A stretch of 49,183 nt of DNA from Cohnella sp. (GTDB taxonomy: Bacteria > Bacillota > Bacilli > Paenibacillales > Paenibacillaceae): contig JAQBPQ010000097.1 of assembly GCA_028287445.1 (NCBI GenBank), positions 1-49,183 on the forward strand, read 5' to 3'. Position 1 is the first letter of the stretch, and each line of letters starts with the position of its first letter. A model generated the notes under the pieces. That model ran no database searches. It was not told the DNA's origin and saw only the letters and a list, made by a program, of their open reading frames with translations. Below, in pieces: positions 33,232-41,851 of this stretch. The position numbers and the translations under genes are program-made.

Positions 33232-34329
33232 ATGGTCAAATCCCGTTCCGTTCCCGATCTTTGGATGATTGCCGCCACACTCGGCATTTTGGCGATCGGC
33301 GTCGTCATGGTGTATAGCGCCAGCGCCGTTGCGGCGTTTCACGATTATGGAGACGCTTATTATTACGTCAAGCGCCAACTGATTTTCGCGGTGCTTGGCG
33401 TGGCCGCCATGTTCGTCACCATGAATGTCGATTATCATTCTTTGCGCAAGTGGGCGGTCCCGGGATTGTTGCTTTGTTTCGGGCTGTTGCTTATCGTGCT
33501 TGTACCGGGACTCGGTGTTGTGCGCGGAGGCGCGCGAAGCTGGCTCGGCATCGGTTCGTTCGGGATCCAGCCTTCGGAATTCATGAAGCTGGCGATGATT
33601 CTGTTTCTTGCCCGGTTTCTGTCGGAACGGCAAAACTTGATGACTACATTCTCGAAAGGGCTTCTGCCGCCGCTCGCCATTATGGGAGCCGCGTTTGGCC
33701 TCATTATGCTTCAGCCCGATCTGGGTACCGGCGCAGTCATGATCGGGGCTTCGCTGCTCGTGATTTATGTAGCCGGCGCACGGTTGTCGCATCTGGGCGG
33801 GCTTGCTCTGCTCGGACTCGCGGGACTTGTCGGGCTCATCGCCGCTGCTCCCTACCGTTTGCAGCGGATTACGGCTTTTCTCGATCCATGGCAAGATCCG
33901 CTCGGTGCGGGATACCAATCGATCCAGTCGCTTTACGCGATCGGGCCCGGGGGTCTCGTCGGCCTTGGCCTCGGCATGAGCCGGCAGAAATATAATTATT
34001 TGCCGGAGCCGCAGACGGACTTTATATTTTCGATCTTGGCGGAGGAACTCGGGTTCATCGGGGGTTCGCTGCTTCTTTTGCTCTTCCTTGTGCTGATCTG
34101 GCGGGGAATGCGTACCGCAATCACGCTGACGGATCCGTTCGGAAGCCTGCTGGCATCCGGCATCGTCGGCATCATCGCCGTGCAGGTGCTGATCAATATC
34201 GGCGTCGTCATCGGCCTCCTGCCGGTGACAGGCATCACGCTTCCGCTGGTCAGCTACGGAGGGTCGTCGCTGACATTGCTGCTTACGGCGCTTGGCATTT
34301 TACTTAACTTATCCCGTTATTCGAGGTGA
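33232..34329 (+). CDS. spoVE: SEDS family glycosyltransferase SpoVE (FtsW-like)
   Basis: 365 residues with about ten membrane helices. SEDS motifs: GVVMVYSASA at the N-terminus, WLGIGSFGIQPSEFMKLAMI, LDPWQDPLGAGYQSIQSLYAIGPGGLVGLGLG, LPEPQTDFIFSILAEELGF and LPLVSYGGSSL. SEDS proteins polymerise lipid II into glycan strands together with a class B PBP. Its place between murD and murG matches B. subtilis spoVE, which acts in cortex synthesis with SpoVD; here, with only this SEDS gene in view, a role in vegetative division (FtsW) is possible too. ATG 33232 has GAGAGG 11 nt upstream. Confidence 0.92.
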   Translation: MVKSRSVPDLWMIAATLGILAIGVVMVYSASAVAAFHDYGDAYYYVKRQLIFAVLGVAAMFVTMNVDYHSLRKWAVPGLLLCFGLLLIVLVPGLGVVRGGARSWLGIGSFGIQPSEFMKLAMILFLARFLSERQNLMTTFSKGLLPPLAIMGAAFGLIMLQPDLGTGAVMIGASLLVIYVAGARLSHLGGLALLGLAGLVGLIAAAPYRLQRITAFLDPWQDPLGAGYQSIQSLYAIGPGGLVGLGLGMSRQKYNYLPEPQTDFIFSILAEELGFIGGSLLLLLFLVLIWRGMRTAITLTDPFGSLLASGIVGIIAVQVLINIGVVIGLLPVTGITLPLVSYGGSSLTLLLTALGILLNLSRYSR

Positions 34330-34334
34330 CGTTC

Positions 34335-35444
34335 ATGCGTGTCGTGTTGACCGGGGGAGGAACCGGGGGACATATTTATCCCGCCTTGGCGGTCGGCCGG
34401 GAATTAAAGATCAGGTTTACAGATTGCGAACTGCTGTATATCGGGACGCGCAAGGGTCTCGAAAGCAGCATTGTTCCGCAGCACGGAATTCCATTCGAAT
34501 CTATCGACATCACCGGCTTCCGGCGCTCCCTTTCTTGGGAGAACGTCCGGACCGTTATGCGTTTTTGGCAGGGTGTTCAGCGGTCCAAGGCATTGCTGCG
34601 AAAGTTCAAACCCGATGCGGTCGTGGGAACCGGAGGTTATGTATGCGGCCCGGTCGTTTACGCCGCTTCCCGGCTCGGCATTCCGACGCTCATTCATGAG
34701 CAGAATGTCGTGCCCGGCCTGACGAATAAATTTTTGAGCCGTTTCGTCGATGCGGTTGCCGTTAGTTTTCGGGAGTCGGTTCCGTACTTCTCCCAGTGCC
34801 GCAGTGTAGAGCATGCAGGCAATCCGTGCGCCACAGCCGTCATTGGAGCTGACCGCAACCGCGGCTTCGCCTCGCTAGGCCTCGCTCCGGACACCCCGTT
34901 TGTGCTGGCGGTAGGGGGCAGCAGAGGGGCCAAAGCTTTAAACGAAGCGATGATCGGGATCGTTCCTTCACTGACCAAGTTGCCTGGCGTTCATTTTGTA
35001 TTTGTGACGGGTGAACGATTCCATGAAGAGACGCTATCGAAAATCAACCGGCTGTCGACTGTGGCAGAGAACAGGGTGCATGTGCTTCCCTATGTGCACA
35101 ACATGCCCGAAGTGCTCGCGGCAGCTTCGCTGGTCGTGAGCCGCGCGGGTGCCTCTTCGATCGCGGAAATTACGTCGCTTGGCGTGCCTTCCATTCTCGT
35201 GCCGTCACCCAACGTGACGAACAACCATCAAGAACCGAATGCCCGGAGTCTCGCCGACGCGGGAGCGGGGGAGTTGATCCTCGAACGCGATTTGTCGGGC
35301 GAATCTCTCTTCGCAACCGTTTCGGCCATCATGAACGATCCGGTCCGCCGCGAATCGATGGCGTCGGCAGCCCGCGAGTTGGGTATGCCGGGGGCGGCAC
35401 AAACCATTGGCGAACATTTGACCCGCGTCATGCGGAAACGCTAG
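34335..35444 (+). CDS. murG: UDP-GlcNAc:lipid I N-acetylglucosaminyltransferase MurG
   Basis: 369 residues. GT-B glycosyltransferase with the glycine loop VLTGGGTGGHIYPALAV, VVGTGGYVCGPVV, HEQNVVPGLTN, VGGSRGAKALNE and SRAGASSIAEITSLGVPSIL. It adds GlcNAc to lipid I, making lipid II at the inner membrane face. ATG 34335 is preceded by GAGGTG that overlaps the spoVE stop, so the two are coupled. The following 227-bp gap before murB breaks the otherwise tight spacing. Confidence 0.97.
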   Translation: MRVVLTGGGTGGHIYPALAVGRELKIRFTDCELLYIGTRKGLESSIVPQHGIPFESIDITGFRRSLSWENVRTVMRFWQGVQRSKALLRKFKPDAVVGTGGYVCGPVVYAASRLGIPTLIHEQNVVPGLTNKFLSRFVDAVAVSFRESVPYFSQCRSVEHAGNPCATAVIGADRNRGFASLGLAPDTPFVLAVGGSRGAKALNEAMIGIVPSLTKLPGVHFVFVTGERFHEETLSKINRLSTVAENRVHVLPYVHNMPEVLAAASLVVSRAGASSIAEITSLGVPSILVPSPNVTNNHQEPNARSLADAGAGELILERDLSGESLFATVSAIMNDPVRRESMASAARELGMPGAAQTIGEHLTRVMRKR

Positions 35445-35671
35445 AGCAAACCTTACAGAACGTTATTACCCTAAGGAGCAGGCACTCACAAAATGGGCGT
35501 TTGTCACCACCCCTGCCGGCGCGTCATAAGATAGAGGGTGATCGTGACTGCCGCACCCGCGCACCGGCGCAATAGGGCGGCGGCGCCCGTTTCCTTGGGG
35601 ACACTGACTTGACGCGAGCCGTGATCTCCGGCATTGTCGGGATATGGGACTTGCTAAAGGAGGAACTTCCA
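35445..35671 (+). other. Gap between murG and murB with a possible promoter and a 13-codon ORF
   Basis: A 227-bp stretch without an established gene. It holds a 13-codon ORF (35492-35533, peptide MGVCHHPCRRVIR) 14 nt after AAGGAG, GC-rich self-complementary sequence near 35570-35592, and TTGACG (35609-35614) 17 bp before CATTGT (35632-35637), a possible weak murB promoter. None is proven. Confidence 0.35.
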
Positions 35672-36577
35672 ATGCAGCAGTTGTTCGCGGAATTGGAGCG
35701 TACCCAGGTCGGACGCCTGTGTTTTCATGAACCGCTCGCCCCTTACACGACCTGGAAAATCGGCGGTCCTGCCGACGTGCTTATCATCCCCGAGAACCGT
35801 GCCGAACTTGCCGCGGCGCTCGAGCTGCTTCATCGGTACGGCGTGTCATGGTGCGTGTTGGGCCGTGGATCCAATACGCTCGTTTCCGACAAAGGCGTTC
35901 GCGGAGCCGTCCTCAAGCTGGGCGACGGGTTTGACGAAGTCCGTTTCGAAGGGGCCGCGGTGACTGCAGGCGCTTCGTACTCCTTCATCAAACTGTCGGT
36001 ATTGGCCGGCAAAGAAGGTCTCACCGGTCTGGAATTCGCGGGAGGAATTCCCGGCACGGTGGGCGGAGCCGTATATATGAATGCCGGTGCGCACGGTTCG
36101 GACGTATCACGCCTATTTGAGTCAGCCGACATCGTTTGGGAAGACGGAAACGAAGCGACGCTCGGAGCGGAGGAAATGGCCTTCTCGTACCGCCATTCCG
36201 TGCTCCAAGAGAAACGCGGTATTGTCACCCGAGCCGTGTTCCGTCTGGCGCCCGGCGACCGCAAGGAAATCGCCGCCGCGCTGGCCACATACAAGGATCG
36301 CAGGCTGCGCACCCAGCCGTTACAGATGGCGTGTGCAGGCAGCGTGTTTCGAAACCCGCCGAACGATCATGCCGCGCGGCTGATCGAAGCGGCCGGGCTC
36401 AAGGGAACACGGGAAGGCGGAGCCGAAGTTTCTCTTTTGCACGCGAACTTCATCGTCAACCAAGGCGGTGCCACGGCTGAGGACGTTCTCACCCTCATGG
36501 GGCGGATTCAACGCACAATCGAAGAAAATTTCGGGATTCATTTGATACCGGAGGTTCTTATGATGGGTGAGCGGTAA
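35672..36577 (+). CDS. murB: UDP-N-acetylenolpyruvoylglucosamine reductase MurB
   Basis: 301 residues, type II MurB length. FAD-binding motifs: YTTWKIGGPADVLIIPEN, VLGRGSNTLVSDKGVRG and GLEFAGGIPGTVGGAVYMNAGAHG; catalytic region AGSVFRNPPNDHAARLIE with the Ser in GSVFRNP and a C-terminal Glu in HLIPEV. It reduces enolpyruvyl-UDP-GlcNAc to UDP-MurNAc with NADPH. ATG 35672 is preceded by a perfect AAAGGAGG at 8 nt; the longer in-frame start at 35609 overlaps the possible promoter. It is followed 16 bp later by murA, so the first two pathway steps lie side by side. Confidence 0.97.
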   Translation: MQQLFAELERTQVGRLCFHEPLAPYTTWKIGGPADVLIIPENRAELAAALELLHRYGVSWCVLGRGSNTLVSDKGVRGAVLKLGDGFDEVRFEGAAVTAGASYSFIKLSVLAGKEGLTGLEFAGGIPGTVGGAVYMNAGAHGSDVSRLFESADIVWEDGNEATLGAEEMAFSYRHSVLQEKRGIVTRAVFRLAPGDRKEIAAALATYKDRRLRTQPLQMACAGSVFRNPPNDHAARLIEAAGLKGTREGGAEVSLLHANFIVNQGGATAEDVLTLMGRIQRTIEENFGIHLIPEVLMMGER

Positions 36578-36593
36578 CCCGGAGGTGAAACCC

Positions 36594-37877
36594 TTGGACA
36601 ATTTGGTGATTGAAGGCGGGAACCCGCTTTCGGGCACCATTCGTATCCACGGAGCCAAAAATGCCGCTTTGCCGATTTTGGCCGCCAGTCTTCTCGCCGA
36701 AGGTACGGTGACGATCCACAACGTTCCCCGCCTGCTGGATATCGACGTCATGCTCGATATTTTAAGGGACTTGGGCTGCAAAGCCTATTACATGGACCGT
36801 TCCGTGGTCGTCGATTCCTCGCTGGCGTCCTCGTCGCATATTCCCGAAGGTCTGATGCGACAGATGCGGTCGTCCGTATTTTTAACGGGACCTCTGCTCG
36901 CGCGTTTCGGGGAAGTTCAATTATATCAGCCGGGCGGCTGCGCCATCGGCGAAAGAAAAATCGATCTGCATTTGCGGGGGCTTGCCGCGCTGGGTGCGGA
37001 AATACAGGAGAAGGGCAGCCGCATCGTGTGCCGGGCCGGCCAGCTTAGTGGGGCAGAGGTCATTCTCGATTTCCCAAGCGTCGGCGCGACGGAAAACATC
37101 ATGATGGCCGCGGTGTTGGCCAAAGGCCGGACGACAATCGTCGGGGCTGCGAGAGAACCGGAGATTCAGGACTTGCAGGCGTTTCTGAATGAAATGGGTG
37201 CGCAAGTGACCGGAGCGGGCACGGACACCATTTTGGTGGAAGGCGTGTCCTCGCTGACCGGCTGCGATTTCGAGATTATTCCGGATCGGATCGTATCCGG
37301 TACCGTCATGGTGGCGGCTGCCGTCAGCCGGGGTGATGTTACGCTGGAAGGGGTGCAGCCGCGCCATCTGACCTCGCTCATCCACGTGCTGAGGAGAGCC
37401 GGTGTTCAAATCGAGGTCGGCAATGCTATAATGAAAATTGGCGCATCTGCTAGACCGAAAGCGGTGGAACGGGTCATGACATCACCGTACCCGGCTTTTC
37501 CAACGGATCTGCAGGCGCAGGTTATGACGTTTTTGTCCCTCGCGGACGGTGTGAGCGTCATTAAAGAAACGATTTTCGAAGGCCGGTTTAAACATGTCGA
37601 TGAATTGTGCCGCATGGGCGCGGATATCCGTGTGGATTTGAATACCGCGTTTATCCGAGGTGTTCCACAGTTATACGGAACCACGGTCGAAGCGACCGAT
37701 TTACGGGCCGGTGCTGCCCTTGTGATCGCGGGTTTGGCGGCCCAAGGCCGCACTGTCGTTGAACAAGTGCACCATATCGATCGCGGATACGAACGGATCG
37801 AAGAGATGTTCCGCCTGCTTGGCGGGGACATTGTCCGGGAGTCGCCCGAAAGATTGATTTCCAACCATGCAAGGTGA
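36594..37877 (+). CDS. murA: UDP-N-acetylglucosamine 1-carboxyvinyltransferase MurA
   Basis: 427 residues. The EPSP-synthase-like fold starts LVIEGGNPLSGTIRIHGAKN, with the active-site loop QPGGCAIGERKIDLH holding the phosphoenolpyruvate-binding Cys, the residue fosfomycin modifies. It catalyses the first committed step of peptidoglycan synthesis. TTG 36594 is the start: GGAGGTGA lies just upstream and the conserved DNLVIEGG follows; an upstream in-frame GTG (36567) overlaps murB. Low-GC Gram-positives often have two MurA paralogues; only this dcw copy is visible. A strong terminator follows, ending this transcription segment. Confidence 0.97.
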   Translation: MDNLVIEGGNPLSGTIRIHGAKNAALPILAASLLAEGTVTIHNVPRLLDIDVMLDILRDLGCKAYYMDRSVVVDSSLASSSHIPEGLMRQMRSSVFLTGPLLARFGEVQLYQPGGCAIGERKIDLHLRGLAALGAEIQEKGSRIVCRAGQLSGAEVILDFPSVGATENIMMAAVLAKGRTTIVGAAREPEIQDLQAFLNEMGAQVTGAGTDTILVEGVSSLTGCDFEIIPDRIVSGTVMVAAAVSRGDVTLEGVQPRHLTSLIHVLRRAGVQIEVGNAIMKIGASARPKAVERVMTSPYPAFPTDLQAQVMTFLSLADGVSVIKETIFEGRFKHVDELCRMGADIRVDLNTAFIRGVPQLYGTTVEATDLRAGAALVIAGLAAQGRTVVEQVHHIDRGYERIEEMFRLLGGDIVRESPERLISNHAR

Positions 37878-37883
37878 CGCTTT

Positions 37884-37915
37884 CCCCGCGTAGACCTAAC
37901 GCGGGGCCGTTTTTT
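37884..37915 (+). terminator. Terminator of the mur segment after murA
   Basis: CCCCGCG (37884-37890) and CGCGGGG (37900-37906) form a stem with a 9-nt loop, followed after CCG by six Ts. Confidence 0.85.
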
Positions 37916-37953
37916 GTAACCGACCGGACAAGCCTTCACACATGTGTTGAGTC

Positions 37954-38035
37954 CTGTGCCGCCATCGGCATGGTGCCGGGCTCACTTGCTTAACGTGAGT
38001 CGACTCCTGCACTGAAGAACAGTGCCGGGCTCACT
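37954..38035 (+). repeat. Tandem duplicated hairpin unit in the divIB leader
   Basis: Two units share the flanks TCCTG at the left and the 14-mer GTGCCGGGCTCACT at the right (37973-37986 and 38022-38035). Between them unit 1 has TGCC...GGCA and unit 2 GCACTG-AAGAA-CAGTGC (38009-38025), different sequences that both form a stem. The second unit ends directly at the AAGGAGGG of divIB. Confidence 0.6.
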
Positions 38036-38049
38036 AAGGAGGGAACGAG

Positions 38050-38793
38050 ATGAACGAGCGGATTCCCGCATTGAAACGGGAAGCCGAAATACCGCGCCGC
38101 CGAGGCGGCAAACTTCTGGGACTCGTAATCTTACTTTTCGTCATCGTTCTCGTCGTTCTTTTTTTTCGTTCCCCGCTTTCCAAAGTGAATGACATCCATG
38201 TGACGGGCACGAACCATCTCTCCGAGGCGGAAGTGAAGAACGCGCTTGGCGTACAGCCGGGGAATTCTTTTTTTGTGCCGTCCTCAAGCAAGCTGGGTGA
38301 GAGAATCCGGAAACTGAAGCCGGTCAAAGACGTTAAGGTGCTCAAAAAGTTTCCCGGGACGTGGGAAATTCAGGTGACGGAGTTCAGCGAAGTGGCAACG
38401 GAAATTACAGCGGATGGGAGCGTATGGGCTGTGCTGGGCAACGGTCTCGCACTTCCGGTTAAAGACAGGGTTCTTCCCGACAGGCCGATCTTGACCGGGT
38501 GGAAGCAAGGCGATGCGGCCCGCAAGGCGTTGTGCGCCGCTCTCGGCAACATGCCGGAAGCTTTGGTGGCAGATTTGTCGGAAATCACACCTGACCCTTC
38601 CAAAGCCTATCCGGACCGGATCAAACTGTTCACGCGTTCGCGATTCGAGGTGTTGACCACCGTCGGCAAACTGCAGGAGAAAATTCCCTATCTCAGCGAC
38701 ATTGTGCAGAACCGGGAGCCCGGACGGGTCGTCATGCTTGAGGCGGACACTTATATGCCTTATTCGGCAGAAACCGCACCCGGCGCGCCCTGA
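38050..38793 (+). CDS. divIB: Cell division protein DivIB (FtsQ)
   Basis: 247 residues: a basic cytoplasmic N-terminus, one membrane helix (LLGLVILLFVIVLVVLFF, residues ~21-38), the POTRA domain (SKVNDIHVTGTNHLSEAEV, GVQPGNSFF, RKLKPVKDVKVLKKFPGTWEI) and a beta domain. It holds FtsL and DivIC in the divisome. ATG 38050 has AAGGAGGG 8 nt upstream. The leader carries a duplicated hairpin. B. subtilis ylxW, ylxX and sbp, which normally lie between divIB and ftsA, are absent here. Confidence 0.92.
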   Translation: MNERIPALKREAEIPRRRGGKLLGLVILLFVIVLVVLFFRSPLSKVNDIHVTGTNHLSEAEVKNALGVQPGNSFFVPSSSKLGERIRKLKPVKDVKVLKKFPGTWEIQVTEFSEVATEITADGSVWAVLGNGLALPVKDRVLPDRPILTGWKQGDAARKALCAALGNMPEALVADLSEITPDPSKAYPDRIKLFTRSRFEVLTTVGKLQEKIPYLSDIVQNREPGRVVMLEADTYMPYSAETAPGAP

Positions 38794-38842
38794 GAAGCCG
38801 ATAAACATAAGGAAATGGGCACTACTCAATTCATCGAAAGAA

Positions 38843-38853
38843 TGATAGAATTT
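38843..38853 (+). promoter_or_regulatory. Probable promoter -10 region for ftsA-ftsZ
   Basis: TGATAGAAT (38843-38851) is an extended -10 element without a good -35. The same bases read ATAGAATTT, a full match to the sigma-H -10 pattern (RnnGAATWW), but no sigma-H -35 lies at the right distance. The whole gap 38794-39020 holds no other gene. Confidence 0.45.
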
Positions 38854-39020
38854 CATTTATGGGCCGGGTGGGTAATGGATAAGAAGGTCAACCGGCCGCA
38901 CATGACGAATAACTAAAAAAAATGTTGAAAAAAGAGGGAAAACCTCAGGGATGTGGAATAAGTAATGGATGCATCCCTTTATCGCAGCCATTTTCATCGA
39001 TCTACGGGAGGTGCCACCGG

Positions 39021-40268
39021 TTGAGCAGCAACGACCTCATCGTCAGCCTGGATATTGGAACATCCAAAATCCGGGTGATTATAGGGGAAATCAGCAACGG
39101 GGCCATTAACATCATTGGCGTCGGATCCGCAGATTCCGAAGGTATTCGGAAAGGCGCCATTGTCGATATTGACCAGACCGTGCAGTCCATCCGCAATGCC
39201 GTCGATCACGCCGAGCGCATGGTCGGCATCACGATTGACGAAGTATACGTCGGCATCGCCGGCAATCACATCGCCTTGCAATCGAATCACGGCGTCGTAG
39301 CCGTTTCTAACGAAGACCGGGAAATCGGTGAAGACGATATCGAGCGCGTCCTGCAGGCTTCCCGCGTGGTGGCTTTGCCTCCGGAACGGGAAATCATCGG
39401 TTTATTGCCCAAGCAATTTTTGGTTGATGGACTCGGGGATATTCAAGATCCGCGCGGAATGATCGGCGTACGATTGGAAGTCGAATGCACCATCATCACT
39501 GGGACCAAGGCTGCCGTACATAATTTGATGCGATGTGTGGAAAAAGCGGGTCTCCGGATTTCCGGCATTGTCCTGATGTCGCTGGCTTCGGGCATGATGG
39601 CGCTTTCCAAGGACGAGAAGCAAATGGGCACCGTGCTGGCGGATATCGGCGCCGGTTCTACGACGTTGGCCGTATTTGAGGGCGGAAGCCTGGCTGCCGT
39701 GTCCACTTTGCCGATCGGCGGAGATTATGTGACGAGCGACATCTGCTACGGGCTGAAGACGCAGACGGAGCATGCCGAGAAAATCAAGCTTAAATACGGC
39801 TGCGCCCGGATCGACGACGCCGCCGAAGATCACAAGTTTAAGGTTATGCGCGTCGGCACGAACGTGGAGAAGGAATTTTCTCAAATCGATTTGGCCAATA
39901 TCATTGAGCCGCGCATGCAAGAGATTTTCCAGATGATTCGCCAAGAAGTGAAGCGGCTTGGTTACCATGAGAAAATCAACGGATACGTTCTGACGGGCGG
40001 TACGGTTTCGTTGCCGAGCGTCTTGCCTTTGGCGCAAGTGGAGTTGGAAGCCAGCGTTCGTATCGCCGTTCCGGATTACATTGGCGTGCGGGACCCTTCG
40101 TTCAGCAGCGGAGTCGGGATGATTCAGTATGTCACCAAGTATATCCGCAGCCGGGGAACAGGGACCGGCAAGCGGCCGTCCAAACCCAAGGCGTCAGCAG
40201 GCGCGCCTTCGGGAAGCAAACCGGGTTTCGTGGAATGGTTTAAGAACATGTTTAAAGAATTCATATAA
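39021..40268 (+). CDS. ftsA: Cell division protein FtsA
   Basis: 415 residues, an actin-like ATPase that ties FtsZ to the membrane. Motifs: IVSLDIGTSKIRVIIGE (phosphate 1), LADIGAGSTTLAVFEGG (phosphate 2), NGYVLTGGTVSLPSV (adenosine), the 1C domain between them, and a C-terminal amphipathic helix FVEWFKNMFKEFI that inserts in the membrane, after a basic Pro/Ala/Ser linker. TTG 39021 is the start with GGGAGGTG 6 nt upstream and the conserved NDLIVSLDIGTS following; the frame is open upstream but those residues are not FtsA-like. It lies 48 bp before ftsZ. Confidence 0.95.
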   Translation: MSSNDLIVSLDIGTSKIRVIIGEISNGAINIIGVGSADSEGIRKGAIVDIDQTVQSIRNAVDHAERMVGITIDEVYVGIAGNHIALQSNHGVVAVSNEDREIGEDDIERVLQASRVVALPPEREIIGLLPKQFLVDGLGDIQDPRGMIGVRLEVECTIITGTKAAVHNLMRCVEKAGLRISGIVLMSLASGMMALSKDEKQMGTVLADIGAGSTTLAVFEGGSLAAVSTLPIGGDYVTSDICYGLKTQTEHAEKIKLKYGCARIDDAAEDHKFKVMRVGTNVEKEFSQIDLANIIEPRMQEIFQMIRQEVKRLGYHEKINGYVLTGGTVSLPSVLPLAQVELEASVRIAVPDYIGVRDPSFSSGVGMIQYVTKYIRSRGTGTGKRPSKPKASAGAPSGSKPGFVEWFKNMFKEFI

Positions 40269-40316
40269 GCCGCCGCTTACGAAAGGTTCGAGCGAAGCGA
40301 GGAGGAGTTTGGTATC

Positions 40317-41453
40317 ATGTTGGAATTCGATTTTGAAATGGAACCGCTCGCGAAAATCAAAGTCATCGGTGTTGGAGGCGGCGGCAGCAACGCAGTGAAC
40401 CGAATGATCGAGAACGGCGTGAAGGGCGTCGATTTTATTACCGTCAACACGGACGCCCAAGCGCTTCAATTGACAAAATCCGAACAAAAGCTGCAAATCG
40501 GGGACAAGCTCACCCGCGGTCTCGGGGCTGGTGCCAATCCAGACGTCGGGAAGAAGGCGGCCGAGGAGTCTCGCGAGTTCATTTTGAATACGCTGCGCGG
40601 CTCGGACATGGTGTTCGTTACGGCAGGAATGGGCGGCGGCACCGGAACGGGTGCGGCACCGGTCATCGCGGAATTGGCCAAGGAAAGCGGCGCATTGACC
40701 GTCGGTGTCGTTACGCGGCCTTTCACCTTCGAAGGACGGAAGCGTTCGTCGCAGGCCGAGCTGGGCATTGAAGCTCTGAAGGAAAAAGTAGACACGCTGA
40801 TCGTCATTCCGAACGATCGCCTGCTCGAAATCGTAGACAAGAAGACACCGATTCTCGAAGCTTTCCGCGTTGCCGACAACGTGCTGCTTCAGGCCGTTCA
40901 AGGAATCTCCGATTTGATTGCCGTGCCCGGATTGATCAACCTTGATTTCGCCGACGTGAAAACAATTATGACCGAACGCGGCTCGGCTTTGATGGGAATC
41001 GGCATCGCCACCGGCGAGAACCGGTCGACAGAGGCCGCTCGCAAAGCGATCATGAGCCCGCTGCTCGAAACGTCGATCGACGGTGCCCGCGGCGTCATTA
41101 TGAATATCACCGGCGGCTCCAATCTCTCGCTGTACGAGGTGAATGAAGCAGCCGAAATCGTCATTGCAGCTTGCGATCCGGAAGTGAACATGATTTTCGG
41201 TGCCATCATTGACGATCATATGCGGGATGAAATCAAGGTGACGGTCATCGCCACCGGCTTCGAACAGAAAGGCCCGACTCGCCGCCATGCCGCGCCGACG
41301 CCGACCGAGACGTCTTCGTCTGCGGCAATGCCGGCACAGCAGCAGGAAGTGCGTCCAGCCGGCAATCTCCGACCATTCGGCAGCCAGAATCAATCGAGTG
41401 ATCAGCTCGACATTCCGGCATTTCTTCGTAATCGTCCTCGCGGAGACCGGTAA
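40317..41453 (+). CDS. ftsZ: Cell division GTPase FtsZ
   Basis: 378 residues. Tubulin-like GTPase: [19 protein letters not shown], the signature loop [17 protein letters not shown], the T7 loop [10 protein letters not shown], a variable linker rich in Thr/Pro/Gln (residues ~318-360) and the conserved C-terminal peptide [11 protein letters not shown] that binds FtsA and SepF. It polymerises into the division ring. ATG 40317 has GAGGAGGAG upstream. It is followed by a 14-bp-stem terminator; the bpr/bpf genes found after ftsZ in B. subtilis are missing and spoIIGA comes next. Confidence 0.98.
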   Translation: MLEFDFEMEPLAKIKVIGVGGGGSNAVNRMIENGVKGVDFITVNTDAQALQLTKSEQKLQIGDKLTRGLGAGANPDVGKKAAEESREFILNTLRGSDMVFVTAGMGGGTGTGAAPVIAELAKESGALTVGVVTRPFTFEGRKRSSQAELGIEALKEKVDTLIVIPNDRLLEIVDKKTPILEAFRVADNVLLQAVQGISDLIAVPGLINLDFADVKTIMTERGSALMGIGIATGENRSTEAARKAIMSPLLETSIDGARGVIMNITGGSNLSLYEVNEAAEIVIAACDPEVNMIFGAIIDDHMRDEIKVTVIATGFEQKGPTRRHAAPTPTETSSSAAMPAQQQEVRPAGNLRPFGSQNQSSDQLDIPAFLRNRPRGDR

Positions 41454-41468
41454 TTCGCATATCGACCA

Positions 41469-41505
41469 TAAGGCACGATTGCTCACGCAATCGTGCCTTA
41501 TTTTT
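41469..41505 (+). terminator. Terminator of ftsZ
   Basis: A perfect 14-bp stem, TAAGGCACGATTGC (41469-41482) and GCAATCGTGCCTTA (41487-41500), with a 4-nt loop and a TTTTT run. Confidence 0.95.
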
Positions 41506-41686
41506 GTTGATGCCGGCTCTGTACTGACATCTCTATAACTTTACTAAGCTCTTTGCTACTTATTTCTGCGCTTCCGCGGCGTACACGTATCATAGCCATT
41601 CTCCGGTATTTCTCCTCAACTCCGGTTCGTTTGCCATAAAGTAAGCCGCTGACGTCTACTTCATCATGCACCACCCTCGCTATCAT
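41498..41686 (-). CDS. Possible small ORF in the ftsZ-spoIIGA gap
   Basis: 62 codons on the opposite strand, ending in the T-run of the ftsZ terminator. The peptide is charged (GKRTGVEEKYRRMAMIRVRR, SSKELSKVIEMSV) and codons are more AT-rich than in the neighbours. There is no good ribosome binding site before ATG 41686, and no family comes to mind. It may be a chance ORF, a gene remnant or a transferred fragment. It is listed because it fills an otherwise empty stretch. Confidence 0.25.
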   Translation of the reverse strand: MIARVVHDEVDVSGLLYGKRTGVEEKYRRMAMIRVRRGSAEISSKELSKVIEMSVQSRHQQK

Positions 41687-41763
41687 ATTAAAAATAGCAG
41701 TTGACCCTTCTTTCCAGAATATCCAGCCATCGACACCCTTCCGGCTGCAGTCTCCAATCCGAG

Positions 41764-41784
41764 AAAGACTCGAACAGTCTTTTT
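41764..41784 (+). promoter_or_regulatory. Small hairpin upstream of the spoIIG promoter
   Basis: AAAGACT (41764-41770) and AGTCTTT (41776-41782) form a 7-bp stem with a 5-nt loop followed by TT. It could be a weak terminator that insulates the spoIIG promoter. Confidence 0.4.
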
Positions 41785-41818
41785 CCTACAAAATTAGCCC
41801 CGGCAAGGACGGCAAGAT

Positions 41819-41851
41819 TAGACAGACAACGAAAAAGAAAGCGATTATACT
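41819..41851 (+). promoter_or_regulatory. Probable spoIIG promoter with long spacer
   Basis: TAGACA (41819-41824) and TATACT (41846-41851) are separated by 21 bp. B. subtilis spoIIG is known for hexamers spaced over 20 bp apart, active only with phosphorylated Spo0A. Only weak Spo0A-box-like sequence (CAACGAA, 41827-41833) is visible. The rest of the gap 41506-41818 shows no clear feature beyond the items listed. Confidence 0.45.

Noticed and set aside
38810-38853. Complete sigma-H promoter for ftsAZ
   Set aside because: The -10 fits (ATAGAATTT), but the only AGGAAAT-like -35 lies 28 bp away, well beyond sigma-H spacing.
38922-39020. 33-residue N-terminal extension of FtsA
   Set aside because: Extension residues are not FtsA-like and GGGAGGTG directly precedes TTG 39021 at the conserved N-terminus.
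40194-41486. 430-codon open frame antisense to ftsZ
   Set aside because: It is a mirror of GC-rich codons of ftsZ; the sense frame encodes an intact FtsZ and the antisense product has no domain pattern or ribosome binding site.
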